The notes under the pieces were generated by a model, which was not told the origin of the DNA, made no database searches, and was given only the letters and a program-made list of their open reading frames with translations. A stretch of 9,588 nt of DNA. Source: Planctomycetota bacterium (GTDB taxonomy: Bacteria > Planctomycetota > Planctomycetia > Pirellulales > Pirellulaceae). The translations under genes were made by a program, and so were the position numbers. The DNA is taken from the NCBI GenBank assembly GCA_019347795.1, contig JAHWKS010000122.1, positions 1 to 9,588 of the forward strand, given 5' to 3'. This document shows, one piece after another, positions 1 to 7,178 of this stretch (its first letter is position 1; each line of letters starts with the position of its first letter).

Positions 1-3000
1 CTGCGCCACAAATCAAGCAGGGCTTGGGACAGCTCCTCCTCGCACGTCGGTTTTGTCACAACCGACTCGCGCGACGGATCGGCGGATTCGTAAGAGACGC
101 CGGCCGGGACCATAGTCAAAATCTTTGCCCCGCTTGCCCACGCTTCACAGACGGACTCCATCCGATTTGCGTTCTCGTCGGGCCTCGCAGGCACATCGAG
201 GACAACGGCATCCCAGTGCGCGTCGTGCGGACATTCGCGCACCGACACCTCGGCGCCGCAGTTCTCCAGCATCTCGGCGTAGACGCGCCGGCTGGTGGGA
301 TGGTCGCTGATCAGCAAGATGTGTTTGTCCGCGAGCGACGCCGGAGCCGCCGCGGGAGCGGCGGTCGCGGCCAGCGGCAGCACCAGATGAAATGTGCTGC
401 CGCTGCCGACCTTGCTCTCGACCCAGATGCGTCCATCCATGAGCGACGCCAACTGCGAGCAGATCGCCAGCCCCAGCCCCGTCCCGCCGAAGCGGCGTGT
501 GGTCGAGCTGTCGCATTGCTGGAACGATTCGAAAATCGTCGCCTGCTTCTCCCCGGGTATCCCGATTCCCGTATCGCGCACCGCGAAGTGAAGCTGCTCG
601 GCGCCGGGCGCCGAATCTTCGACAAAGACATCGACGAACACCTCGCCCTCGGCGGTGAACTTGATCGCGTTCCCGACGAGGTTGACCAGGATTTGCCGTA
701 GTCGCGTCGGGTCGCCGCGGACTTCGCGCGGAATTTTGGGCGCCAGCCGGCAGATCAGTTCGACTCCTTTCTGGGCTGCGGTGACGCCGAGCAGCCGCAC
801 CGCGCTCCCCACCGTCTCACGGATGTCGAAGGAGATCGACTCCAGCTCCATGCGTCCCGCCTCAATTTTCGAGAGGTCGAGGATATCGTTGAGCAGCATT
901 AACAGGGCGTCGCCCGACTGCTTGACCATGCTCAGATAACCCCGCTGCTGCTGCGTGAGCGACGTGCCCAGCGCCAGCTCCGTCATCCCCAGGATGCCGT
1001 TCATGGGCGTGCGAATCTCATGGCTCATCGTGGTCAGGAACTGCGTCTTTGCGCGGCTGGCCGCCTCGGCGGCGTTGATGGCGATGAGAAGTTGCTCCTC
1101 GGTCTTTCGCAGTTCGTCGGCCGTCCGCTCCAGCTCCTCATTCGAGCGGGCCAGCTCCCGGGCGCGGGCCTCGGCCGCCGCGGTGCGCTCGGCGACGCGC
1201 TCCTCGAGCGTGGCGTTGAGGACCTGAAGTTGGTGGAACCCTTCGGCGTTTTCCAGCGCGGCGCCGGTGATGGCGGCGATAAAATCCGCCAGTCGCTCCT
1301 CGTCGGGACCAAACAGCCCGCGCACATTTTGATGGGAGATGTACAGGCAGGCCGCAGTTCGCCGGCGGACGTGGATGGGAACGCAAATCACCGAGCCGCC
1401 CACAGATTCGCTGTGGCGGCCCGAGCCATCCGCAAGAACGTCCGAGTACGCGACGGCGCGCTCGGTGGCGACTGCATCGTCCACGATCCAGCCGGCGTGC
1501 TCGTGACCGCGACTTTCGCCGTCGGCGATCACGTCCTGGACGTTCAGCTTCTCGTCCAACTCCAGGACGCGGCAATGCTGGCCGCGAAGCAGTCGCAGGG
1601 CGGCCGCCCGGGCTTCCTCGTAGATGGCCGGCCGATGGAGCGCGGACGCGATGCGGCGGCCCGCCTCCAACACCGTGTCGAAGCGATCCGCCAACGACAC
1701 CGTGACCACGCCGGAACGATCCTGGTCCTCGTCGCTCCATCCCTTGAGGGCCGCCTGCAGCTCGCCGGCGAGCGACTCGCCTCTTTCCAGATCGGAAGCC
1801 GCCCCCGGCCAGTTGAACTCCTGCCCAATGCGGCCGCGGGCAAGCAGCGATTCCGCCAGTTCCTGCTGAGACTGCTGGCATTCAGCTTCGACGATGCTTT
1901 TGGAAAGGAATCGATGCGCCTGTTCCCGTCGTCCTCGCATGGCGGCGATCAGGGCGTACTCGCGATACGCCTGCGGCAAGTCATTGCGGCAAATCCTTGC
2001 TGCTCGAATGGCGGCCCGGGCGGCGGCGGCCGCTTCGCGCAGCAGCGGCCCGCGTCTCCCGCTCTGATAGGCGTCCAGTTGCTCCGCCTGGCGACGCAGC
2101 GAGGCGGCCAGCCACGTCATGCTCGGAAGCGTGTAGGCGTTGTGCACCCCGGCGCGGCGAGCCACGTTGATTGCCGTGCGAAACGTCTCGGTTGCCTCCG
2201 ACAGGTTTCCGGCGCCCAGCAGTCGCACCCCCTTGGCAAACAACACTTGAGCCACCCCCTGCGGGTCTTGCCGATCGCGGTGCAGCTCGGCTTCGAGAAT
2301 CTCCTCCGGGAGCACGCCTCCGGTGGCCCGCGTCCACACGTCGAGGATGATGCCCGACGCCTGCTCATCCTGCAGCTCCAGCCCCGAGCGGTGGTTGAGC
2401 CGGCACTCCTCGACCGCGGACCGCAAGTCGCCCAGACGATACTTGGACGCGGCGAGCTGGTACCGCGCGATGTGAACCAGCCAGTAATCCCCCATTCGCT
2501 CCAGCAAGCGGATCGCCTCGCGGCACTTTTCGATGCACTCTTCGTAGCGGCTGGAGTAGTACAGAACGCAGCCGTAAAAGGTGAGCGACTTCCCCTGCCC
2601 CCACAGGTCGCCGAACGACTTTCGAATCTCGAGCGAGCGTTCGGCGTAGTCCCGGGCGCGGCGGAACATCGGCACAAGCGAAATCACCGGCGCGTGCTCT
2701 GAGTAGGCGTTCGCCAGCTCCAGGGTTGGAGGGAACCGTTCGCCCAGGTTCATCCCGCGGAGATGCGCCCACAGGGTCGGGACCTTGCCCCGCGTGAACC
2801 AGTAGCCATGCGTCAATCGACTGAAGAGCCGAAGCTGCAGGCGAACTTCGGGGGAGGGCGCATTTCGGCGGCGGTGCACGAGCCAGCGGGGAAAGACGCT
2901 ATGAAGCGTCTGCACGACCGCTTCCCATATCAACAGCGCGGCGAACAGCGGGAGCGATGCCGGCACGAAGCAGCCCAGGCGGCGCAACGTCGCCTCGAAG

Positions 3001-5486
3001 CCGCGGGCGGCGGATTCTTTGTCGCCTCGCTTGAATGCCAGCTCGGCAAGCTTCTCCCCGATCTGCGCCCGCGCGAGCCGGCCTTCCGCCAGGGCATCCG
3101 CCCGTTCGAGCAGCGGCGCTGCGGCGTCGTAGCGGCCCCGCAGCATGAGCACGTCGCCCAGACCTTCCGCAATGCGGAAACGCGTCGCGGCGTCTGCCGA
3201 GTCGGCGCCGCGCTGGGCGATGAGGTATTGCTGTTCGGCGATTTCCAAGGAGTTCTGCGCCCGCGCCGTCTCGGCCGCTTCCAACGCGTAGGGAAGCGCG
3301 TTCTTGCTATCTCCCGCGGCGTCGAAATGGTACGCCAGGTCGGAAACTCGGTGGGGCGCCTCATTCCGCAGGACCAAGGCGGCGCTGCGATGAAGCGTGT
3401 TTCGCTGTTCGATCGTGAGGCGCTGCACGAGCGCGGTGCGAACCTTGTCGTGGACGAAGACGTATTGGCCGCCGCTGGGGCGGGCCCACACCAGTTGCCG
3501 CTGTCGCGCCTCCTCCATCGCTTCGATGGCGCCCGCGGGTTGTTGACGCGCCAGCCGAGCCGCCGTGTCCAGGTCGAATTCCTTGCCCAGGATGGCTGCG
3601 GCGGAGAGCAGATCGAGCGCCGCTCGCGGCAGCAATTCGATGCGGTGCGTGAGAAACGAGGCTGCGCGGCTGGAGGACTGCAGCGAGGCCAAGGCGAGCG
3701 GCTCAACCCGCCAGCCGTCAGGCGTCGCCGTGAGCGCCCCCGACTCCACCAGGCCGCGGAGCACGGCCGACGCCATGAACGGACTCCCTTCGCCCAGCCG
3801 CGTCACCACCGAGATCGCCTGGTCGGGGAGCCTCCCCGCCATCGACTCCGCCAGCCGCCGGATGTCCTCTTCGTCGAGCGGCGCCAGCCGCAAGTGCGCC
3901 GCCGGCTGCAGGCGCCGCAGCAGGTGATTCTCGGGAGTCTCGTCGGAGCGAAAGGCCGCCACTACCGCGACGTGCCGGGGAGCGTCCGGGGCCTCGCGGC
4001 CCGCCGACTGCCAGCGGGCGATCAGCTTGCACGTCAATTCGTCCGCCCATTGGCAATCGTCCAGAATCACAATCGCCGGCCATTCCGCACTGCCCAAGGC
4101 GTCCAGAAACTCCGCCAGCGCCCGAAGCGTGCGGGCTTCGCCGAACGCTTCCGGCGCCAAATCCGGCGCCAAATCCGGCGCCTCGCTTGACGGAAACACT
4201 TCGCTCAACTTCGGCAGCGCCGCGCACACTGCGTCCCACTGTGAACCCAGTCGAGACCGAACCGACGCGGCGAAGTCGGGCTCGCTCCGGCACGCGGTCA
4301 GGAACTGATCGATCACTCCTTCCAGAAGTTGAAATGGACATTGTGCGACGTCCGTCGTCGCATGGCCGCGCAGGACCCACAGTCCGTCGCGGGCGGCCCG
4401 CTGGGCCGCCTCCATCAGCAATCGCGACTTGCCGTCTCCGGAGCGTCCCTCGACCAATACAAGGTCCGCCCGACCATACCTGGCCCGCGCCGCGTGCTCG
4501 TCCAGCACTTTCAATTCGCGGCGCCGGGCCACGAAAGCGGGCTCGGTGAGCGTGCCGCGTCGGTCGTGGGCGCCGATCACGAGATCCGGTTCGCGGTCGC
4601 CGCGATCCAAGGCCGTCATCAGGTCCTGCAAGTCTTGCAGCACAGCATCGGCCGTTTGATAGCGATCACGCGGGTCTTTGCGCAAGAGCCGTTGAAGAAT
4701 GGCGTCCATTGCCCGCGGCGCTTCCACCCCCACTCGGCCCAATTCAGGCACTCCGGCAGTGACGTGCTCGAACAGCACCTCGCCGACGTTGTCGCCGGCG
4801 AAGGGGGGGCGGCCCGCGAGCGTGTGGAACAGCACAATCCCCGCCGAATAAAGATCGGCCGGCTCTCCGACGTCGCGGTCGATGGAGCCCGCCTGCTCCG
4901 GCGAAAGACACCACGCCATCTCCAGGTCCTGGTCCCTCAGCACCGAGTCCGATCGCACGACTTCGGGAATTCCGCCGCCGACCAGCACCGCGTCGGCCCG
5001 CGCGCCGCCTTCCGGCAGCACAACATTGGCCGGGCGAACGTTTCGGTGAAGAACGCGACGGCTGTGCAACGCGCGGAGCGCGGAAAAGAGTCCGATCGCT
5101 ACCTGCAGCGACTCCCGAAGCGGCAGTCGGCCGTCCTCCAGCCGCTCGGCCAGCGTGACGCCCGGAACGAAACGCCAGACGAAGTAGAAGGCGTCGTCCT
5201 CGCGGATCAGCTCGATCAGTTGCGATAGGGAGTCGCTTTCGATGCGTCGCCGCACGCCCGCTTCATGCTCGATGCGCATCCGGGCGCCGGGCAAAAGCTC
5301 GCGCACGGGGACCGCCTTGACCACGACCGGCCGGCCCGTTTCCAGGTTCGTCGCCAGAAAGCTTTCGCCGATGCGGCTGCGTTTCAGACGGCGCGTCAAC
5401 CGGAGGCGCCCTCCGATCGTTCGTCCCATCTCTGGGTCGTCCGCGTCAATCGAGTGCGGCCGCGATTGTAGAGTTCCGCCTTGCAT
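1..5486 (-). CDS. Giant hybrid sensor histidine kinase: (pseudo)Ser/Thr kinase - ATPase - TPR - GAF - HisKA - HATPase - REC (3' end outside window)
   Basis: This is one open frame of 1828 codons, without a stop, from ATG 5486 to the left edge. An in-frame TGA lies six codons upstream and AAGGGGG precedes the ATG, fixing the start. Domains by residue: kinase-like fold about 26-286; P-loop ATPase about 318-700 with Walker A GRSGDGKS (347-354) and Walker B VILDDCQWAD (473-482); degenerate TPR-like helices about 725-1190, with a short hydrophobic stretch near 840-860; GAF about 1268-1413; coiled coil about 1414-1475; HisKA with H-box MSHEIRTPMNG (His1489); HATPase with N-box Asn1606, G1 DTGIGIP (Asp1638) and G2 GGTGLGL (1667-1673); receiver from 1722 with Asp1764. 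The order matches proteins named trifunctional serine/threonine-protein kinase/ATP-binding protein/sensor histidine kinase. No signal peptide is seen, so it is probably a cytoplasmic sensor. The histidine kinase core looks active. The N-terminal kinase lacks catalytic residues and the receiver is atypical. More receivers or an Hpt may follow beyond the edge. Confidence 0.93.
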   Translation of the reverse strand, partial: MQGGTLQSRPHSIDADDPEMGRTIGGRLRLTRRLKRSRIGESFLATNLETGRPVVVKAVPVRELLPGARMRIEHEAGVRRRIESDSLSQLIELIREDDAFYFVWRFVPGVTLAERLEDGRLPLRESLQVAIGLFSALRALHSRRVLHRNVRPANVVLPEGGARADAVLVGGGIPEVVRSDSVLRDQDLEMAWCLSPEQAGSIDRDVGEPADLYSAGIVLFHTLAGRPPFAGDNVGEVLFEHVTAGVPELGRVGVEAPRAMDAILQRLLRKDPRDRYQTADAVLQDLQDLMTALDRGDREPDLVIGAHDRRGTLTEPAFVARRRELKVLDEHAARARYGRADLVLVEGRSGDGKSRLLMEAAQRAARDGLWVLRGHATTDVAQCPFQLLEGVIDQFLTACRSEPDFAASVRSRLGSQWDAVCAALPKLSEVFPSSEAPDLAPDLAPEAFGEARTLRALAEFLDALGSAEWPAIVILDDCQWADELTCKLIARWQSAGREAPDAPRHVAVVAAFRSDETPENHLLRRLQPAAHLRLAPLDEEDIRRLAESMAGRLPDQAISVVTRLGEGSPFMASAVLRGLVESGALTATPDGWRVEPLALASLQSSSRAASFLTHRIELLPRAALDLLSAAAILGKEFDLDTAARLARQQPAGAIEAMEEARQRQLVWARPSGGQYVFVHDKVRTALVQRLTIEQRNTLHRSAALVLRNEAPHRVSDLAYHFDAAGDSKNALPYALEAAETARAQNSLEIAEQQYLIAQRGADSADAATRFRIAEGLGDVLMLRGRYDAAAPLLERADALAEGRLARAQIGEKLAELAFKRGDKESAARGFEATLRRLGCFVPASLPLFAALLIWEAVVQTLHSVFPRWLVHRRRNAPSPEVRLQLRLFSRLTHGYWFTRGKVPTLWAHLRGMNLGERFPPTLELANAYSEHAPVISLVPMFRRARDYAERSLEIRKSFGDLWGQGKSLTFYGCVLYYSSRYEECIEKCREAIRLLERMGDYWLVHIARYQLAASKYRLGDLRSAVEECRLNHRSGLELQDEQASGIILDVWTRATGGVLPEEILEAELHRDRQDPQGVAQVLFAKGVRLLGAGNLSEATETFRTAINVARRAGVHNAYTLPSMTWLAASLRRQAEQLDAYQSGRRGPLLREAAAAARAAIRAARICRNDLPQAYREYALIAAMRGRREQAHRFLSKSIVEAECQQSQQELAESLLARGRIGQEFNWPGAASDLERGESLAGELQAALKGWSDEDQDRSGVVTVSLADRFDTVLEAGRRIASALHRPAIYEEARAAALRLLRGQHCRVLELDEKLNVQDVIADGESRGHEHAGWIVDDAVATERAVAYSDVLADGSGRHSESVGGSVICVPIHVRRRTAACLYISHQNVRGLFGPDEERLADFIAAITGAALENAEGFHQLQVLNATLEERVAERTAAAEARARELARSNEELERTADELRKTEEQLLIAINAAEAASRAKTQFLTTMSHEIRTPMNGILGMTELALGTSLTQQQRGYLSMVKQSGDALLMLLNDILDLSKIEAGRMELESISFDIRETVGSAVRLLGVTAAQKGVELICRLAPKIPREVRGDPTRLRQILVNLVGNAIKFTAEGEVFVDVFVEDSAPGAEQLHFAVRDTGIGIPGEKQATIFESFQQCDSSTTRRFGGTGLGLAICSQLASLMDGRIWVESKVGSGSTFHLVLPLAATAAPAAAPASLADKHILLISDHPTSRRVYAEMLENCGAEVSVRECPHDAHWDAVVLDVPARPDENANRMESVCEAWASGAKILTMVPAGVSYESADPSRESVVTKPTCEEELSQALLDLWR
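4150..4182 (-). repeat. 12-bp in-frame tandem repeat (about 2.75 copies)
   Basis: The plus-strand unit TCCGGCGCCAAA occurs at 4150-4161 and 4162-4173, with a partial copy TCCGGCGCC at 4174-4182. Because the unit is 12 bases, it adds whole codons and encodes APDLAPDLAPE (residues 436-446) of the hybrid kinase. It lies between Walker A and Walker B of the ATPase domain, in a likely loop. It looks like slippage expansion rather than a functional DNA element. Confidence 0.85.
4629..5411 (-). other. Predicted pseudokinase domain (N-terminus of the hybrid kinase)
   Basis: The domain has Hanks-type landmarks. These are the beta-3 lysine (VVVKAV, Lys57), an alpha-C glutamate (Glu73 or Glu75), a degraded activation-segment end reading CLSPEQAG (193-200), and the ADLYSAGIVLFHTLAGRPPF helix region (210-229). 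The catalytic loop reads LHRNVRPANVVL (146-157), so the HRD aspartate is Asn149 and the usual lysine is Arg151. The DFG segment reads VLVGGGIPEV (167-176), with no metal-binding aspartate. The glycine-rich loop is also poor, with a single glycine in LKRSRIGESFLA. The fold is supported by family knowledge. Loss of phosphotransfer is an inference from the missing residues. Confidence 0.8.
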
Positions 5487-5490
5487 AGCG

Positions 5491-5497
5491 CCCCCTT
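5491..5497 (-). promoter_or_regulatory. Ribosome binding site of the hybrid kinase gene
   Basis: On the minus strand AAGGGGG stands four bases before the ATG at 5486. An in-frame TGA lies just upstream (six codons before the ATG), so no longer ATG-initiated form is possible. Confidence 0.6.
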
Positions 5498-5630
5498 GTG
5501 TTCAAAACCTAGCCTTTTTTAAGCGTCGGAGGCGCTTTGCGGAGTCCCTATCGGAATCGGGCAAAAAATTTCTGCAGGGCGGTCGTTCAACCCGTACTAC
5601 CGGCGGCTTTCGACCAACCGCTGCGATCGT

Positions 5631-5655
5631 CCTCCAAAAAGGCCGCTTTTGGAGG
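5631..5655. other. Perfect inverted repeat in divergent intergenic region
   Basis: CCTCCAAAA (5631-5639) and TTTTGGAGG (5647-5655) are perfectly complementary, giving a 9-bp stem with the 7-base loop AGGCCGC. No T-run follows on either strand, so it is not a canonical intrinsic terminator. It could be an operator, an mRNA leader structure for the leftward gene, or part of a small RNA. Confidence 0.6.
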
Positions 5656-5761
5656 GGCCCCGAACCAGAGAACCGAGTGGTCCGCGGGGCGGCAAAGTCT
5701 CGTTCAACATCACAGCTTCCGCGGCGACGCGACCGGCGACGGCGCGCTTGTGGCGGATTGC

Positions 5762-5791
5762 TTGACACCCTCCCGGCGGGACCGCAATACT
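5762..5791 (+). promoter_or_regulatory. Candidate sigma-70-type promoter for the methyltransferase gene
   Basis: A perfect -35 hexamer TTGACA (5762-5767) is followed, after 18 bases, by AATACT (5786-5791), which matches TATAAT at four positions. Transcription would start near 5798, giving a leader of about 147 bases before the ATG at 5945. Confidence 0.5.
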
Positions 5792-5838
5792 GGCGTCCGT
5801 TCTTCGCATCGGGGCGATCATACTCACGCGGCGTAGCA

Positions 5839-5867
5839 TCTCGCGGAAGCCGCCGCAACACGCGAGA
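5839..5867 (+). other. Leader hairpin upstream of the methyltransferase gene
   Basis: TCTCGCG (5839-5845) pairs with CGCGAGA (5861-5867) around a 15-base loop. It would lie inside the leader if transcription starts at the TTGACA promoter. No riboswitch family is recognised and no regulatory function is shown. Confidence 0.4.
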
Positions 5868-5931
5868 GTCGGGCAGTTCTCGTGTGCGAAGGAAGAGGGC
5901 GTTTCTAACTTCCGTTTCATTCTCTTTTGCG

Positions 5932-5938
5932 AAAAGGG
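5932..5938 (+). promoter_or_regulatory. Ribosome binding site that sets the methyltransferase start
   Basis: AAAAGGG ends six bases before ATG 5945. The same frame could open at TTG 5927, but that codon lies upstream of this site, so the ATG is preferred. Confidence 0.65.
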
Positions 5939-5944
5939 TGCGCA

Positions 5945-7051
5945 ATGCAGACTCAGATCGACACGTTCTTTGACAGCGACCTTGGGAACTTTCACCGCCG
6001 CATGGAGCACATCGAGGCCGGAGTGGATCCGGCCGCTCCCGTGGAGCACAACCGGACGTACGAGCAGATCGCCGGAGGCCTGGGGGACCTGGTCTCCGCT
6101 TGCCGACGGCTGGAGACGGCCCTCGGCGCCGACGCGGCGCTGGTGCGCGACACGCAGGCCCGCCTGCAGGCCGCGACCGCCGATTGGTTCAACCAGAGCT
6201 GGATCGGCGAGCGGGCCCGCTCCAAGCCGCGCGGCTATCCGGGCGATTACCTGCTGCTCAACACGATCTACGATCGGGCGCCGAAGTCGCCGGGCGTTGG
6301 CGGCTATCTCGATCTGTGGATCATGGACCTGCTGCTGGCGCATTCGGTCCGCGCCCGCTGGCAGATGCTCCACGCCTTCCTGGAGAGCGAGCTTTACCAG
6401 CGGAGGGAGCAGAACGTGGCGGTGCTCAATGTCGCCTGCGGTCCCTGCCGGGAGTACACGGTAGGCATCCACAACCCCGGCGCCGCGAACGTGAAGCTGA
6501 CCTGCCTGGACAACGATCAGGAGGCGCTCGACTACGTCGCCGCCAACGTGGCGCCGATCGCCCGCGGCGTGCAGGAGTTCGGCTACGCCCGCTACAACGC
6601 GCTTCGAATGAAGTCGCCCGCGGCGACGATTCGCAACTTCGGCCGCAGCGACATCATCTACAGCATCGGGCTGTGCGACTACATCGATGACGAGTTCCTG
6701 ATCGCCATTCTCGCCGGGTGGCGCGAGTCGCTCAGCCCCGGCGGCGCGCTCTTCGTGGCGTTCAAGGATATCATCCGCTACGACCCGACGCCGTACCAAT
6801 GGCTGCTGGACTGGCACTTCTTCCGCCGCACCGAGGAAGACTGCCGGATGCTCTTTAAGCACGCCGGCTACGATATGGAGGCATTGGAGATGGAGCGGGA
6901 CGCGACGGGCGTCATCATGAGCTTTATTTCCCGCGCCCCGGCGGCTGCTCCGCATCGCGTGGATGCCGCCGAGCCGTTCGCCGCCCCGCACGCCTGGCCG
7001 GCCGACGACCTGGAAACCGCCGCCGGGCCGGACGCCCTGGAAGCGCTTTAG
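5945..7051 (+). CDS. Class I SAM-dependent methyltransferase, possibly PhcB-like
   Basis: The protein has 368 residues. The N-terminal 120 or so are helical and carry the family signature SKPRGYPGDY (93-102) and NTIYDRAP (106-113). The Rossmann methyltransferase core follows. Its SAM motif I is VLNVACGPCREY (160-171), the acidic end of strand 2 is CLDND (187-191), and SDIIYSIGLCDYIDDEF (235-251) and LSPGGALFVAF (263-273) follow. The last 30-40 residues are Ala/Pro-rich and probably disordered. Proteins with KPRGYAGDY plus a YSxGLxDY motif form a recognisable methyltransferase family. From memory, some members are annotated as 3-hydroxypalmitate methyl ester (PhcB-type) biosynthesis proteins, but the substrate here cannot be read from sequence. 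No signal peptide or membrane segment is seen, so it is cytoplasmic. It is transcribed divergently from the hybrid kinase and converges on the response-regulator gene. The methyltransferase call is firm; the signal-synthase role is speculative. Confidence 0.9.
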   Translation: MQTQIDTFFDSDLGNFHRRMEHIEAGVDPAAPVEHNRTYEQIAGGLGDLVSACRRLETALGADAALVRDTQARLQAATADWFNQSWIGERARSKPRGYPGDYLLLNTIYDRAPKSPGVGGYLDLWIMDLLLAHSVRARWQMLHAFLESELYQRREQNVAVLNVACGPCREYTVGIHNPGAANVKLTCLDNDQEALDYVAANVAPIARGVQEFGYARYNALRMKSPAATIRNFGRSDIIYSIGLCDYIDDEFLIAILAGWRESLSPGGALFVAFKDIIRYDPTPYQWLLDWHFFRRTEEDCRMLFKHAGYDMEALEMERDATGVIMSFISRAPAAAPHRVDAAEPFAAPHAWPADDLETAAGPDALEAL

Positions 7052-7116
7052 AATGCTGACGAAGAACCAACGGGCGGTGGTGTGATGACGGGCGTCACCA
7101 AAGTCGCCTCCCGCGA

Positions 7117-7143
7117 GCCCGCTGGCGCCGATGCGCCGCGGGC
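7117..7143. terminator. GC-rich hairpin between convergent genes, possible bidirectional terminator
   Basis: GCCCGCTGGCGC (7117-7128) pairs with GCGCCGCGGGC (7133-7143) around the loop CGAT. This gives an 11-bp stem with one bulged T. It lies 65 bases after the methyltransferase stop and 35 bases beyond the response-regulator stop. No T-run follows on either strand, so intrinsic termination is uncertain. It may instead protect mRNA 3' ends. Confidence 0.4.
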
Positions 7144-7178
7144 GGTCCAAGCTGATGCCCGGCCGGAACTCCCGATCT

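Larger units (their letters stand above)
5487..5944. other. Divergent intergenic region between the hybrid kinase and methyltransferase genes
   Basis: These 458 bases hold no convincing gene. They carry the kinase RBS on the left and a promoter, leader hairpin and RBS for the methyltransferase on the right. A strong hairpin lies in the middle (5631-5655), followed by the palindrome GGGGCCCC at 5654-5661. A small inverted repeat AAGCG/CGCTT at 5521-5537 would fall in the kinase mRNA leader and is flanked by a six-T run (5515-5520). I could not find a convincing promoter for the leftward kinase gene. Open frames crossing this region lack an RBS and recognisable product. Confidence 0.6.

Noticed and set aside
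1020..2702. Long plus-strand open frame of 560 codons
   Set aside because: It is antisense to the GAF/TPR part of the hybrid kinase. Its translation has no recognisable domain and is rich in Arg, Gly and Ala, as expected when the opposite strand of a GC-rich gene stays open by chance.
4150..4182. CRISPR-like or other direct-repeat array
   Set aside because: The units are contiguous 12-mers with no spacers and lie in frame within a coding region.
2763..4190. Plus-strand open frame of 475 codons
   Set aside because: It is antisense to the TPR and ATPase region, with no domain. The minus-strand frame there carries Walker B and continuous family similarity.
5631..5655. Intrinsic terminator
   Set aside because: The stem is perfect but no T-run follows on either strand, and no gene ends nearby, so it is listed only as an inverted repeat.
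5927..5947. Earlier TTG start for the methyltransferase
   Set aside because: The good Shine-Dalgarno AAAAGGG lies between this TTG and the ATG at 5945, so initiation at the ATG fits better.
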